Assembly: GCF_900115785.1 (NCBI RefSeq)
Contig: NZ_FOYS01000001.1
Location: 360,759 to 424,758, forward strand
Origin: Halogeometricum limi
GTDB taxonomy: Archaea; Halobacteriota; Halobacteria; Halobacteriales; Haloferacaceae
Direction: 5' to 3'
Length of the DNA: 64,000 nt
Part shown: one piece after another, positions 32,292 to 39,847 of the stretch
How the letters are laid out: each line of letters begins with the position of its first letter
Position numbering within the stretch: the stretch's first letter is position 1
Notes under the pieces: model-generated
Databases searched by the model: none
What the model saw: the letters and a program-made list of their open reading frames with translations, nothing else
Told to the model about the DNA's origin: nothing
Translations under genes and position numbers: made by a program

Positions 32292-33430
32292 GTCGCTGGA
32301 AACGAGTTAGTACGCGCCTCGAGGGAGCCCGAGCCGATGATGGGTTTCTCATGGGTCTCGCCGTCGGCTTAGCGTTCGTTCTCAGAGTCGGGTTCCTGAG
32401 TAATCCCTTCTGGGCGGACGAGCGTATCACGCGCTCGTTCATCGAGGGGATGTCGTTCTGGGAGATTCTCTTCGTGCTGCCGACGGTTCAGCCTCACTTC
32501 CCGCTGTACTACGCCATCTTGGAGGTGTGGGCTCATGGGGCGGCACTCGTCGACGCGAGACTACTGTCGGTGCTCGCGGGGTCGTTGTTGCCAGCGGTGG
32601 TGTTCCTCCTCGGACAGCAGCACTCACGGACCACCGGACTCGTCGCCGCGCTGTTCACGTCTCTCTCCCCAGCGCTGGTCCACAGTTCGTGGTGGCTACG
32701 GCCGTACGCGATGTTTGCCCTGGCGACAGCAGTCGCGTGTCTCGCACTCGACCGCGGCCTTCAGACGGAGAGTCGACGTTGGTTCACGACGTTCGTCGTC
32801 GCTGCTCTGGTTGGTGTCTATCTCCATCCGTTCGGTCTCATCGCGTTGGGCGTGTGGACCGCCTGGACGGGCGTGAATCGCGCCGTCGATGGGGCTGTCT
32901 CGCTCACTCTCGTCTGGATCGGGAGCCTCCCGGCCATCGGTCTGATGCTCGCGAAACTGGTTCTCCCATCGTCGGCGGGCTCGGTCGAGCAGGTCGCACA
33001 CGTGACGACGGGGCCGAGTCTGGTCCAGGTTCTCGTGACTCCAGTCGCGCTGGTCTTCGGAACTCTCTGGTCCGAGTTCTTACTCGCTATCGGCGCCGTG
33101 GTGTTCGGCTTGGTCGTCCTCGGAACCTGGCGTGCTCGAGGAGACCGGTTGGTTCGGTTGTCGCTGCTGTGGATCGGGGCCTCGCTCGTCGGGACGGTGG
33201 TGTTGTCCGTGGTTCACCCGATCTACCAGATGAAGTATCTGCTCTGGACAGTCGCTCCCGTCCTGCTTCTCCTGGCGGTCTGTCGATGCGAGTTGGACCA
33301 GCGGCTACGGACGGTCTTCGACATCTTGGTTCTGGTCGGTCTGCTCTCGAATCTCTTCGCCCTGGTGACGCGGGGTCTGCTAATGGCGAATGTGGTGTCG
33401 CCGGTCTGGAACAGCGTATCTTGGTTCTGA
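32288..33430 (+). CDS. GT-C fold membrane glycosyltransferase (ArnT/PMT-like)
   Basis: 380 aa from the ATG at 32288, about ten membrane helices. The first loop after TM1 carries NPFWADERITRSF with D44-E45, the acidic pair typical of GT-C enzymes such as ArnT, PMT and dolichol-linked transferases. They move a sugar from a polyprenyl carrier to a protein or lipid on the outer face. It is the last gene of the rightward operon. The sequon-rich 903-aa surface protein is an attractive substrate; that link is inferred. Confidence 0.78.
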   Translation: MSRWKRVSTRLEGARADDGFLMGLAVGLAFVLRVGFLSNPFWADERITRSFIEGMSFWEILFVLPTVQPHFPLYYAILEVWAHGAALVDARLLSVLAGSLLPAVVFLLGQQHSRTTGLVAALFTSLSPALVHSSWWLRPYAMFALATAVACLALDRGLQTESRRWFTTFVVAALVGVYLHPFGLIALGVWTAWTGVNRAVDGAVSLTLVWIGSLPAIGLMLAKLVLPSSAGSVEQVAHVTTGPSLVQVLVTPVALVFGTLWSEFLLAIGAVVFGLVVLGTWRARGDRLVRLSLLWIGASLVGTVVLSVVHPIYQMKYLLWTVAPVLLLLAVCRCELDQRLRTVFDILVLVGLLSNLFALVTRGLLMANVVSPVWNSVSWF

Positions 33431-33487
33431 CTTCCGAGAATCGGCTATCGTCGGTACTATCCTAACTCGTGAATCTTGTGTTGGGTA

Positions 33488-33715
33488 ATGAAGCAGTTAG
33501 TAAGAACATGGCCAGGGAAGGCAGCACGCGATGTGTTTCTTGGTGCAGTTGGGGGCCTCGTAGCAACATCCGGTGGAGATGGTGTATTCGGCATCTCCGT
33601 TCCTGCAGGAGATCTCGAAACGCTACTGGTTGCGATTGCTTTTCTCCCTGTTTTACATCTCGCTGAGAGTGTAGCAATCGATTTGTTTGGTTTAGAGGAG
33701 GACGACGACTGGTGA
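33488..33715 (+). CDS. Small hypothetical membrane protein
   Basis: 75 aa from the ATG at 33488. A Gly/Ala-rich hydrophobic segment (DVFLGAVGGLVATSGGDGVF) and a second one (LETLLVAIAFLPVLHLAESV) precede an acidic C-terminus (LEEDDDW). AT-richer than the operon before it. Family unknown. Confidence 0.55.
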   Translation: MKQLVRTWPGKAARDVFLGAVGGLVATSGGDGVFGISVPAGDLETLLVAIAFLPVLHLAESVAIDLFGLEEDDDW

Positions 33716-33778
33716 TTGGTTCCGAGAAGTGGTTATCCACGGAGATAGTTTCTATATCCTGTACCGTATACTACATGT

Positions 33779-33994
33779 ATGGCAAATGAATTCCCTGAAT
33801 GGGAAACACAGCACGATGGAGACACTGTTCCCGTTCTGAGTAAGATAGAAGAAGGCAGTAGACGGGTCTGCATTGTACAAACAGGAGAAAAAGAGGGTGA
33901 GATAATTGCGGAATCAGAAACTGGATTTTTTCGGTTTATGGAAAAATCGAGTTTGATGACAAATCCGACCTTCCTGGAAAGCTGTCGTTCATAG
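33779..33994 (+). CDS. Hypothetical small protein
   Basis: 71 aa, soluble. The body (VPVLSKIEEGSRRVCIVQTG, EIIAESETGFFRFMEKSSLM) is beta-rich, but the end (TNPTFLESCRS) is hydrophilic and the gene may be truncated. It lies between the TTCCGAGAAT repeats. Low certainty that it is functional. Confidence 0.42.
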   Translation: MANEFPEWETQHDGDTVPVLSKIEEGSRRVCIVQTGEKEGEIIAESETGFFRFMEKSSLMTNPTFLESCRS

Positions 33995-34172
33995 CTAAAC
34001 AAGAAGGCATCTCTGGAACTGAGGAAATAAACCACACTCATTTCCGAGAATAGTCTATTGTCGTAACCAACTGCTGCTTAAGGACACCGAACCACCCTGA
34101 TTCTCGGCCTGATTGGCGCCACCAAACTAGCTAAGGTTCCGGAACACGGAGATAACTACGATTACCGGAACC

Positions 34173-34796
34173 ATGCAAACCCGCCCATATCCGTCGAAAT
34201 CTGGTCGACGACTCTGGCTCTCTCGGGTCGAGCAGCAGTGGCTCCTCGAGTGTGTGGATGAGGACTACCCGCGTCGACGCATCGCTCTCGACCTCGCGCT
34301 CACCGGTCTCCGCAGTGACGAGGTTCGGAATGTGGAGCTACGTCATTTCGAGCGCCTTGATGGAACCGAAGACAAGTGGCGGCTCACAATCCCAGACGGC
34401 AAGACTGGAACGCGTTCGACGCCGGTTGCTCGAGACCTCCGCGAGCGCGTGAAGTACCTGAAGTCCGCGGCACGACTTCGTGCTGACGAGCCCATCATCG
34501 ACGTCTCGACTCGGTCGCTCCGAGACTGGATCGGCGAGGCGCGCGAGGAACTCGCTGCTGACCTCGATGATGAGCGGTGGCACGATTTGGGTATGCACGA
34601 CCTCCGCCGCACCTGGGCGACAGACACGTTCTACTCGCTGGCGTTCGAAGGCGTTCCGATAGCTGAGGAGCTGACGATGGCGTGGGGCGGGTGGGCGATG
34701 ACTGACTCTGGACGTGAGACGTTCCGACGAAACTACCTTGGCCCTGTCCCGGACCATGTAACATCGCGTGCGATGAATCATCTGAAGACATTCTGA
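34173..34796 (+). CDS. Second tyrosine recombinase, catalytic domain only
   Basis: 207 aa. Catalytic residues are visible: R47 (ALTGLRSDEVR), H142-x-x-R145 (MHDLRRTWATD), W174 (WGGWAM) in the His/Trp position, and Y188 (RRNYLGP). The N-terminal core-binding domain of a typical integrase is absent or reduced to ~20 residues. Such short haloarchaeal recombinases occur in plasmids and proviruses and may resolve multimers or invert DNA. It sits inside the element, far from both att sites, so it is not the primary integrase. Confidence 0.87.
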   Translation: MQTRPYPSKSGRRLWLSRVEQQWLLECVDEDYPRRRIALDLALTGLRSDEVRNVELRHFERLDGTEDKWRLTIPDGKTGTRSTPVARDLRERVKYLKSAARLRADEPIIDVSTRSLRDWIGEAREELAADLDDERWHDLGMHDLRRTWATDTFYSLAFEGVPIAEELTMAWGGWAMTDSGRETFRRNYLGPVPDHVTSRAMNHLKTF

Positions 34797-34862
34797 TTCT
34801 CAACAGATCGGAGTGCTATCTGTGAGTTATGGCTCACTCTACTCGAATCTTGGACTGGTGTC

Positions 34863-35762
34863 TCACTCGGTCAATCCCTTCTTGTACTCTGTAGCTGCCT
34901 CGTAGGCGTCACTGACAGACTTGGCTCGAGCAACACGATGTGTGCCTCCTTTGGCTGCTTCATGAACTGCATTTAGCCGAAGACCGAGTGCGAGCATCAG
35001 TCCTACCTTGGCTTTCCAGAGTCCATCTGGACGGTCTCGATACCTGCTCAAACGCAGAAATGCACCTTCGTAAGCCATAGCAACTGCCAGAATGAGCATG
35101 AGTATTAACACCCAGATACCCAGAAGAATTGGCCATATTGTTTGAAGAGCGACAAATTCCCAGTTGACTATCTGCTCTGGTGCGGTCAAGCTCAGGATAG
35201 TGTGAATCAATATGCTGGATATCAGTATCAGCGAAAACCAAAACCTCATCTTAGTCCATATTTTCTGAGATTCAGTATCTTTCGCGGCAACCGGAGCAAC
35301 TACAAAGAAAAATATCACCGGTTGTAAGATGAATTCTATCCAAATTGAGAAGCTGGCTAGGTTCAATAGATACTCAACGACTACAGTAGCACCCGCTACT
35401 TCGGAGAGGGCTCGCCAGAAGTACCCTGGCTGTTTGATTTCTGTAACTCCGAGTAACAGCGCGATGCCCGTAGTCACGCTCCATACGAGAGTATCTTTGG
35501 TCAGTAGAGCGCGCCAGATTCCAAGCCAGTCCATAATTTGGATGAACGCTACAATCCATACGGCGTAGAAGAGAAAAACAATGAGCAGTTTGGTGAATAG
35601 AACCCGTCTCAGAATACCTAGAAGGCTGGAGCGCGCATCCGAGATAGAGAGAACGAACACACCGACTATCAGTAACCAAGCCAGCGCAGCCCACTCCCGG
35701 TTACTGAGCGTGAAGCCGTGTGCGGCTAACCAGGAAAAGAAGTGTGGAAGCAAATGCTGCAT
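34863..35762 (-). CDS. Multi-span membrane protein of unknown function
   Basis: 299 aa with about six or seven helices (for example WAALAWLLIVGVFVLSI, LLIVFLFYAVWIVAFIQIM, VIFFFVVAPVAA, FWFSLILISSILIHTIL, PILLGIWVLILMLILAVAMA). The C-terminal ~60 residues are soluble and helical (ARAKSVSDAYEAATEYKKGL). Lower GC than the flanks. It stands alone between a recombinase and an HNH gene. Unassigned; could be cargo. Confidence 0.68.
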   Translation of the reverse strand: MQHLLPHFFSWLAAHGFTLSNREWAALAWLLIVGVFVLSISDARSSLLGILRRVLFTKLLIVFLFYAVWIVAFIQIMDWLGIWRALLTKDTLVWSVTTGIALLLGVTEIKQPGYFWRALSEVAGATVVVEYLLNLASFSIWIEFILQPVIFFFVVAPVAAKDTESQKIWTKMRFWFSLILISSILIHTILSLTAPEQIVNWEFVALQTIWPILLGIWVLILMLILAVAMAYEGAFLRLSRYRDRPDGLWKAKVGLMLALGLRLNAVHEAAKGGTHRVARAKSVSDAYEAATEYKKGLTE

Positions 35763-35979
35763 TAGTATTACTCTGCACAGGGTTCAGACAGTATAAATCA
35801 CGGGAGATATTCACAGTCTGTGCGTAGACGGGCGTTCTCGCACAGGGGATAGAGACTAATGTGGTTGAAATCGGTGTGCCACTAAATCCACTCCTCCTTG
35901 TTACATATCACTCTGATTCACGGATGTCGAGATTCCGTGAAGCGGTAAATTGACACTGAAATAGACTGTATCTATTAGC

Positions 35980-36489
35980 ATGGCTGGGAAACCGAAGTAT
36001 AGTGAGGAGGAACTGCTTGAGGAGATTCATCGTCTAAACGACGAACTTCAGCCAACTCCTCCTCTGAAACGAGATATGGATAAACACGGGAAACACGTGG
36101 GTGCCCTCTATACGTACCGATTTGGAAGCTGGAACGAAGCGATTGAGAGGGCAGGTTACACACCGAGAGATCCGATAGACGAGCCAATGGATCGGCCGTC
36201 CGAATGTCCCCTCTGTGAAGAAGAGCAAGGCGGCTTAGACTTTCACCACTGGAGGTACGGCGAAAACGAACTCGGATGTTACCTTTGTCGCGAGTGCCAT
36301 GATGAAGTCCATCGTGGCCAGGGTCGTAGATCGCATTCGAATTGGCTTGTCCACAGCGTTCAGAACCTCGTTAGTACACACTTACAGTACCGAGGTAGTG
36401 ATTATGAGGCAGATGTAGAACAGATCATGGAGCAGTACAACCTGCCGGACGTTTGCGACTTGGTGGAGATGGGAATTGAGAACGCATGA
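35980..36489 (+). CDS. HNH endonuclease with homing-endonuclease-associated repeat
   Basis: 169 aa. The N-terminus (YSEEELLEEIHRLNDELQPT, FGSWNEAIERAGYTPR) matches the DNA-binding repeat often linked to homing endonucleases. The C-terminal HNH/zinc domain reads CPLCEEEQGGLDFHHWRYGE and CYLCRECHDEVHRGQG, with paired CxxC motifs and the FHH / ECHDEVH catalytic segments. It probably cleaves DNA and may mobilise itself or protect the element. TATA-like TGTATCTATTAG lies just upstream. Confidence 0.82.
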   Translation: MAGKPKYSEEELLEEIHRLNDELQPTPPLKRDMDKHGKHVGALYTYRFGSWNEAIERAGYTPRDPIDEPMDRPSECPLCEEEQGGLDFHHWRYGENELGCYLCRECHDEVHRGQGRRSHSNWLVHSVQNLVSTHLQYRGSDYEADVEQIMEQYNLPDVCDLVEMGIENA

Positions 36490-36593
36490 GGATTCGGATT
36501 AACGAGTGTCGTGAGTGTCTGAAGGAAGCGGCGAGAGAAGGCCATAAGTCGAAGGCTCTTGATGTCGTGGCTGAGTATTATTCCCGGATATAG
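36486..36593 (+). CDS. Tiny hypothetical protein coupled to HNH gene
   Basis: 35 aa (MRIRINECRECLKEAAREGH, then KSKALDVVAEYYSRI). It overlaps the HNH stop by four bases (ATGA). The CREC motif is too small to define a zinc fold alone. Reported because of the overlap; real-gene status uncertain. Confidence 0.4.
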   Translation: MRIRINECRECLKEAAREGHKSKALDVVAEYYSRI

Positions 36594-36707
36594 GGTTCCA
36601 GACTATGTGACTTCGCGTACGATGGGCTACCTCGATTTCTAAAAAAGTAGCTAATTCGACTTTTTCAAGAAAACGACCTTAGATCCTGGAGGTATGTCTA
36701 TAAATCC

Positions 36708-38072
36708 TTATGTGAGTGCCTTTGATAGCCGTTCTCCTATCAAAGATTCTCGTCTCATCGCTGATCTTAGCTGTTGCTCAATATCCGACTCATTGTTTTT
36801 GCCTGAGTCAACCAGAATTCTCAGCAGCTCGGAGAACGAATTTTGATCCAACTCTGGTGTAGTAGTCTCTTTCATTCTCGCTATGATGTCTCTGTAAAAG
36901 TTTGACTGAGAATAGATCCGCCAGGGTGCCGAGGGCTCCTCTCGATAAAGGTCGCTAAGCAATTCTACTGCCTCGGCCATCATCGTATCTTCGACACAGA
37001 TGACATCTATGTTCGCGTATTGTCTGTTTGACTGTCTAAAAGTACGGATATCTCTCTGGAAATCAGATTTATTGAATTCATGCGCTATGAATATGTATCC
37101 TGCTAAATCCTGTCCAGAACGCTCTGGGCCTGAGAAATAATCTGAATAGTTCTTTACATACCTGTTTGCTTTGTCTTGTTCTTTGAATATCTTGAACTGA
37201 TTGGAATAGCACTTCGCCTCAACAAGGTAGGCTTGGTCTTTCAAAAAAACATACCCATCAGGCTGATTCTTTCCTCCCCCTTGCAGAGTCATCGCGTGAG
37301 GGAAGAGGATATGGAGGAATTCGTTCCCGAGTCTTTCAAACTGCTCGTTGTAATTTCTCCCAAACTTTGATTTCGATTCTTGATGTGCTTTTGATTTATC
37401 AACCCTGTGGAGTTTGGTGTACCACGTTGTATCTGTCGCGGATGTTTGCGGGTTTGGTGATAGTGACCGAATTTCAAGATTGTTTCTGTCCGCAAGAACG
37501 CGTCCATCATCCAGATACGACAAAAAATCTTCAACCTCGTCCCATATCTCTCCGTCTTCATCAACTAGACTGCTAACTTGACTCCAGCTCACGAACACAT
37601 CGTTGAAATTTTCATAGATGTGAACTGGGTTATCGAACATAAACAACGGCGAAATATGTAATCGTTGTACACTGGAGGAAGAAGGGACAAGATCGCCCGG
37701 AGATATCTGGTCAAGCATACAATCGTCGTACACGATCGAGAATTGTTTGATGGAGTCTCCTAGCGATTCTTCTACTACCTCCGGATACTTCTCACAACTA
37801 TATTGGATAACTGTCGAGAAATTTCGCAAGTCAATCTCTATACCACATTCACATTGGTCTCTCATACTATCTGTGGTATATCTTTTATCGCACTCTGGGC
37901 AGATTACCAATGTTCTCTTTTCAACGAGGTCTTCATCTACTGCTTCCTCGCAAAGAGATTGATGCTTCTCGGAGAGATCGGTTCGGCGAACAACTCCACC
38001 CATCAGACTCCGTCTCAGAAGTCGAGTAAGGATCTCAAAATGATCCTCCTCGATCAGCCATTTGGTACTCAT
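36708..38072 (-). CDS. PD-(D/E)XK restriction-like nuclease with zinc ribbon
   Basis: 454 aa. A helical N-terminus (~1-55) leads to a zinc ribbon C58-x2-C61...C74-x-C76 (CPECDKRYTTDSMRDQCECG). The second half contains a PD-(D/E)XK core: E251 (LGNEFLHILFP), P271-D272 (QPDGYVFLKD), E285-x-K287 (AYLVEAKCYS). This is typical of type II/IV-like restriction nucleases that act on DNA. Its ATG lies one base after the stop of the 434-aa gene, so the two proteins probably form a pair. Low GC. Target specificity is unknown. Confidence 0.75.
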   Translation of the reverse strand: MSTKWLIEEDHFEILTRLLRRSLMGGVVRRTDLSEKHQSLCEEAVDEDLVEKRTLVICPECDKRYTTDSMRDQCECGIEIDLRNFSTVIQYSCEKYPEVVEESLGDSIKQFSIVYDDCMLDQISPGDLVPSSSSVQRLHISPLFMFDNPVHIYENFNDVFVSWSQVSSLVDEDGEIWDEVEDFLSYLDDGRVLADRNNLEIRSLSPNPQTSATDTTWYTKLHRVDKSKAHQESKSKFGRNYNEQFERLGNEFLHILFPHAMTLQGGGKNQPDGYVFLKDQAYLVEAKCYSNQFKIFKEQDKANRYVKNYSDYFSGPERSGQDLAGYIFIAHEFNKSDFQRDIRTFRQSNRQYANIDVICVEDTMMAEAVELLSDLYREEPSAPWRIYSQSNFYRDIIARMKETTTPELDQNSFSELLRILVDSGKNNESDIEQQLRSAMRRESLIGERLSKALT

Positions 38073-38073
38073 G

Positions 38074-39378
38074 CTACCAGTCTAATTCTTCAGCGATCAT
38101 ATGGAACAACATTCTTCGGACTTCAGGTGGTATTGCTGATTTCCAGATTCGGATAGTATCTTGATCTGCGTTGAGGACGACCGTTACCTTCTCGATCTTG
38201 GTGTAGCTACTCTTTCTCTGTATTTGGTCGACTAAGTCTTCTATTTTCGGGACATCGTCTTCGAACGAATAGTCGTCTTCAACCTCAGACGGCTTAATGA
38301 GTTCGTAGTTTTGGCCGTCAACTCCAAGCAGGATTTTCGGATGCGATTTTATATATCCCCTCATTCTCAACTGCCGATGCAAATCATCTTGCTGAGTAGG
38401 TCGGTCATCGATTGAGTGGAGCGACGTATTAGTGTACTTCCCGTGGAATGTATCGAGAGTACTCATTACCCCAATTCGCTCATTGATTTTGTCGATATCT
38501 GAATCGGTGACCGTAATGACATCGTGTCGCTGTTTGCCGAGGCTGACTCCTCCATCTGTAACCATCTCAGATTCGTCACCTGCAAAATGGTACATCAATT
38601 TGTCTAGAACCGTTCCTCGGACATCCTTCGACGATTGATCACTCGCATACTCAATGAATCCTGTATCCAGATGAATCCGAACCGCTGTCCGGGACCGTGT
38701 CTGAATCGTTGTGTAGTCACTTCGGTTAACGTCAAACTGCGTTATCTCTTCACCGACCTTCCAAAACTCCATGTAGATGTGGTCTTCGTCTTCAAATGAG
38801 ACTAACCGTGGTTTTGGTTCATATTGCACGTCTCCAATTATTGGGGAAAGAGAATTGACTGCATACCGATAGTGCTCAGGTATTCGGTCATCGCTTTCTA
38901 CCCCCTGCAAGAATATTTCACGAGCTTCCTGTACTGTATCGGCGTCATCTCTTATCTGCTGGAATATGCCACCCATCTCAGCAATTCTATGGACGCTGGT
39001 TGTTCGCTCAGAGAAATTGAAAAAGGATTCATAATACGCCACAGAGTTCAGATCTAATTCATTAGCTAATACTGAGCTTGCATCAGCGAGTGATTCTGAG
39101 ATGTATCGTGTCTTATCTCCAATTTCGTCCTCAAGCAGGAAGCGCTTCTTTTTGAATACGAGTTGTTGGATAATGTAGGTCTGGAGTATCTCATCTACAC
39201 TTGCAAGCCAGTCCGCGAATTTTTCTCTGCCCAGGTCCCAGTCTCCGGTTAGAATCTCTTCTCGGAGAGTTTCGTCGGGTATTGAGTCGTCAAGAGATGA
39301 ATTGACGCTCTGCAAGCCTCTCTTGATAGATCTATAATCAATGGTGTCTGCTAAGTGGTCCGACGATAGTGTCTCCAT
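38074..39378 (-). CDS. Unknown 434-aa protein, coupled partner of the PD-(D/E)XK nuclease
   Basis: 434 aa from METLSSDH (ATG 39378). No membrane helix and no recognised catalytic motif. It has a helical N-terminal part (~20-130), a mixed alpha/beta middle (NSLSPIIGDVQYEPKPRLVS, DHIYMEFWKVGEEITQFDVN, AVRIHLDTGFIEYAS) and a C-terminal segment resembling a winged helix (DLHRQLRMRGYIKSHPKILL). It precedes the nuclease by one base, so it is translated first. A sensor or specificity subunit is a reasonable inference. Confidence 0.68.
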   Translation of the reverse strand: METLSSDHLADTIDYRSIKRGLQSVNSSLDDSIPDETLREEILTGDWDLGREKFADWLASVDEILQTYIIQQLVFKKKRFLLEDEIGDKTRYISESLADASSVLANELDLNSVAYYESFFNFSERTTSVHRIAEMGGIFQQIRDDADTVQEAREIFLQGVESDDRIPEHYRYAVNSLSPIIGDVQYEPKPRLVSFEDEDHIYMEFWKVGEEITQFDVNRSDYTTIQTRSRTAVRIHLDTGFIEYASDQSSKDVRGTVLDKLMYHFAGDESEMVTDGGVSLGKQRHDVITVTDSDIDKINERIGVMSTLDTFHGKYTNTSLHSIDDRPTQQDDLHRQLRMRGYIKSHPKILLGVDGQNYELIKPSEVEDDYSFEDDVPKIEDLVDQIQRKSSYTKIEKVTVVLNADQDTIRIWKSAIPPEVRRMLFHMIAEELDW

Positions 39379-39847
39379 TATCGGGTTTTTCTCGTTCACC
39401 AACAAATAACTTGGTGGAACTATTGACCCCACTGTACAGTTGACTATCAACCTGCGACCATCTGGTGCAATCTAATGAGGACTTTGTATCACAACTTAAT
39501 CTCTGGCCTTTGAGGTGTTCTCGAAAATCGATAACCGATGTTTCGATTACAGTCCAATTTTTTGCACAGCAAGCCGCGCCGAGTAGGCGCGGCGACCCCT
39601 TCGTTTCCGCTGTTTCATCTGGAGTCTGAGCGCAGCGAAGACTCCGGTAATCTGTTGGTGTGAGTCTTTACTCACACCCCTAACGGAGAAGTGGGGGTAC
39701 CCCCGGCGAAATTCGAAGCCGCCGCTCGTCGGTCTCGACGTCGACGCCGCGAACACCTCACTAAAAAATCAGGAACGGGCCGTAAAAGCGGAAACTGTTA
39801 CCGGTAGTTGGTAGGTAGAGTAGTGTTGCCACTCACGAGACACCGCG
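39379..39847. other. Hairpin-rich intergenic region
   Basis: No convincing gene. Four strong structures follow in order: GCCGCGCC/GGCGCGGC around 39580-39600, GGAGTCT/AGACTCC around 39620-39645, GGTGTGAGT/ACTCACACC around 39657-39678, and the palindrome GGGGGTACCCCC around 39693-39705. It lies downstream of the large Rep-like gene and upstream of the 434-aa gene. It could hold an origin, a structured RNA or stacked terminators. The 69-aa frame inside it is not protein-like. Confidence 0.5.

Larger units (their letters stand above)
33432..34107. repeat. TTCCGAGAAT-type short repeats near second recombinase
   Basis: Direct copies TTCCGAGAAT at 33432-33441 and 34042-34051 are each followed by a similar TCG-rich sequence (CGGCTATCGTCGGTA and AGTCTATTGTCGTAA). 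An inverted copy, ATTCTCGG, lies at 34100-34107. They enclose two small genes and abut the short tyrosine recombinase at 34173. They could be recombinase sites or old insertion scars. Confidence 0.42.

Noticed and set aside
39547..39756. 69-aa frame on the minus strand
   Set aside because: Falls across the hairpin cluster, with repeat-derived sequence and no protein-like pattern.
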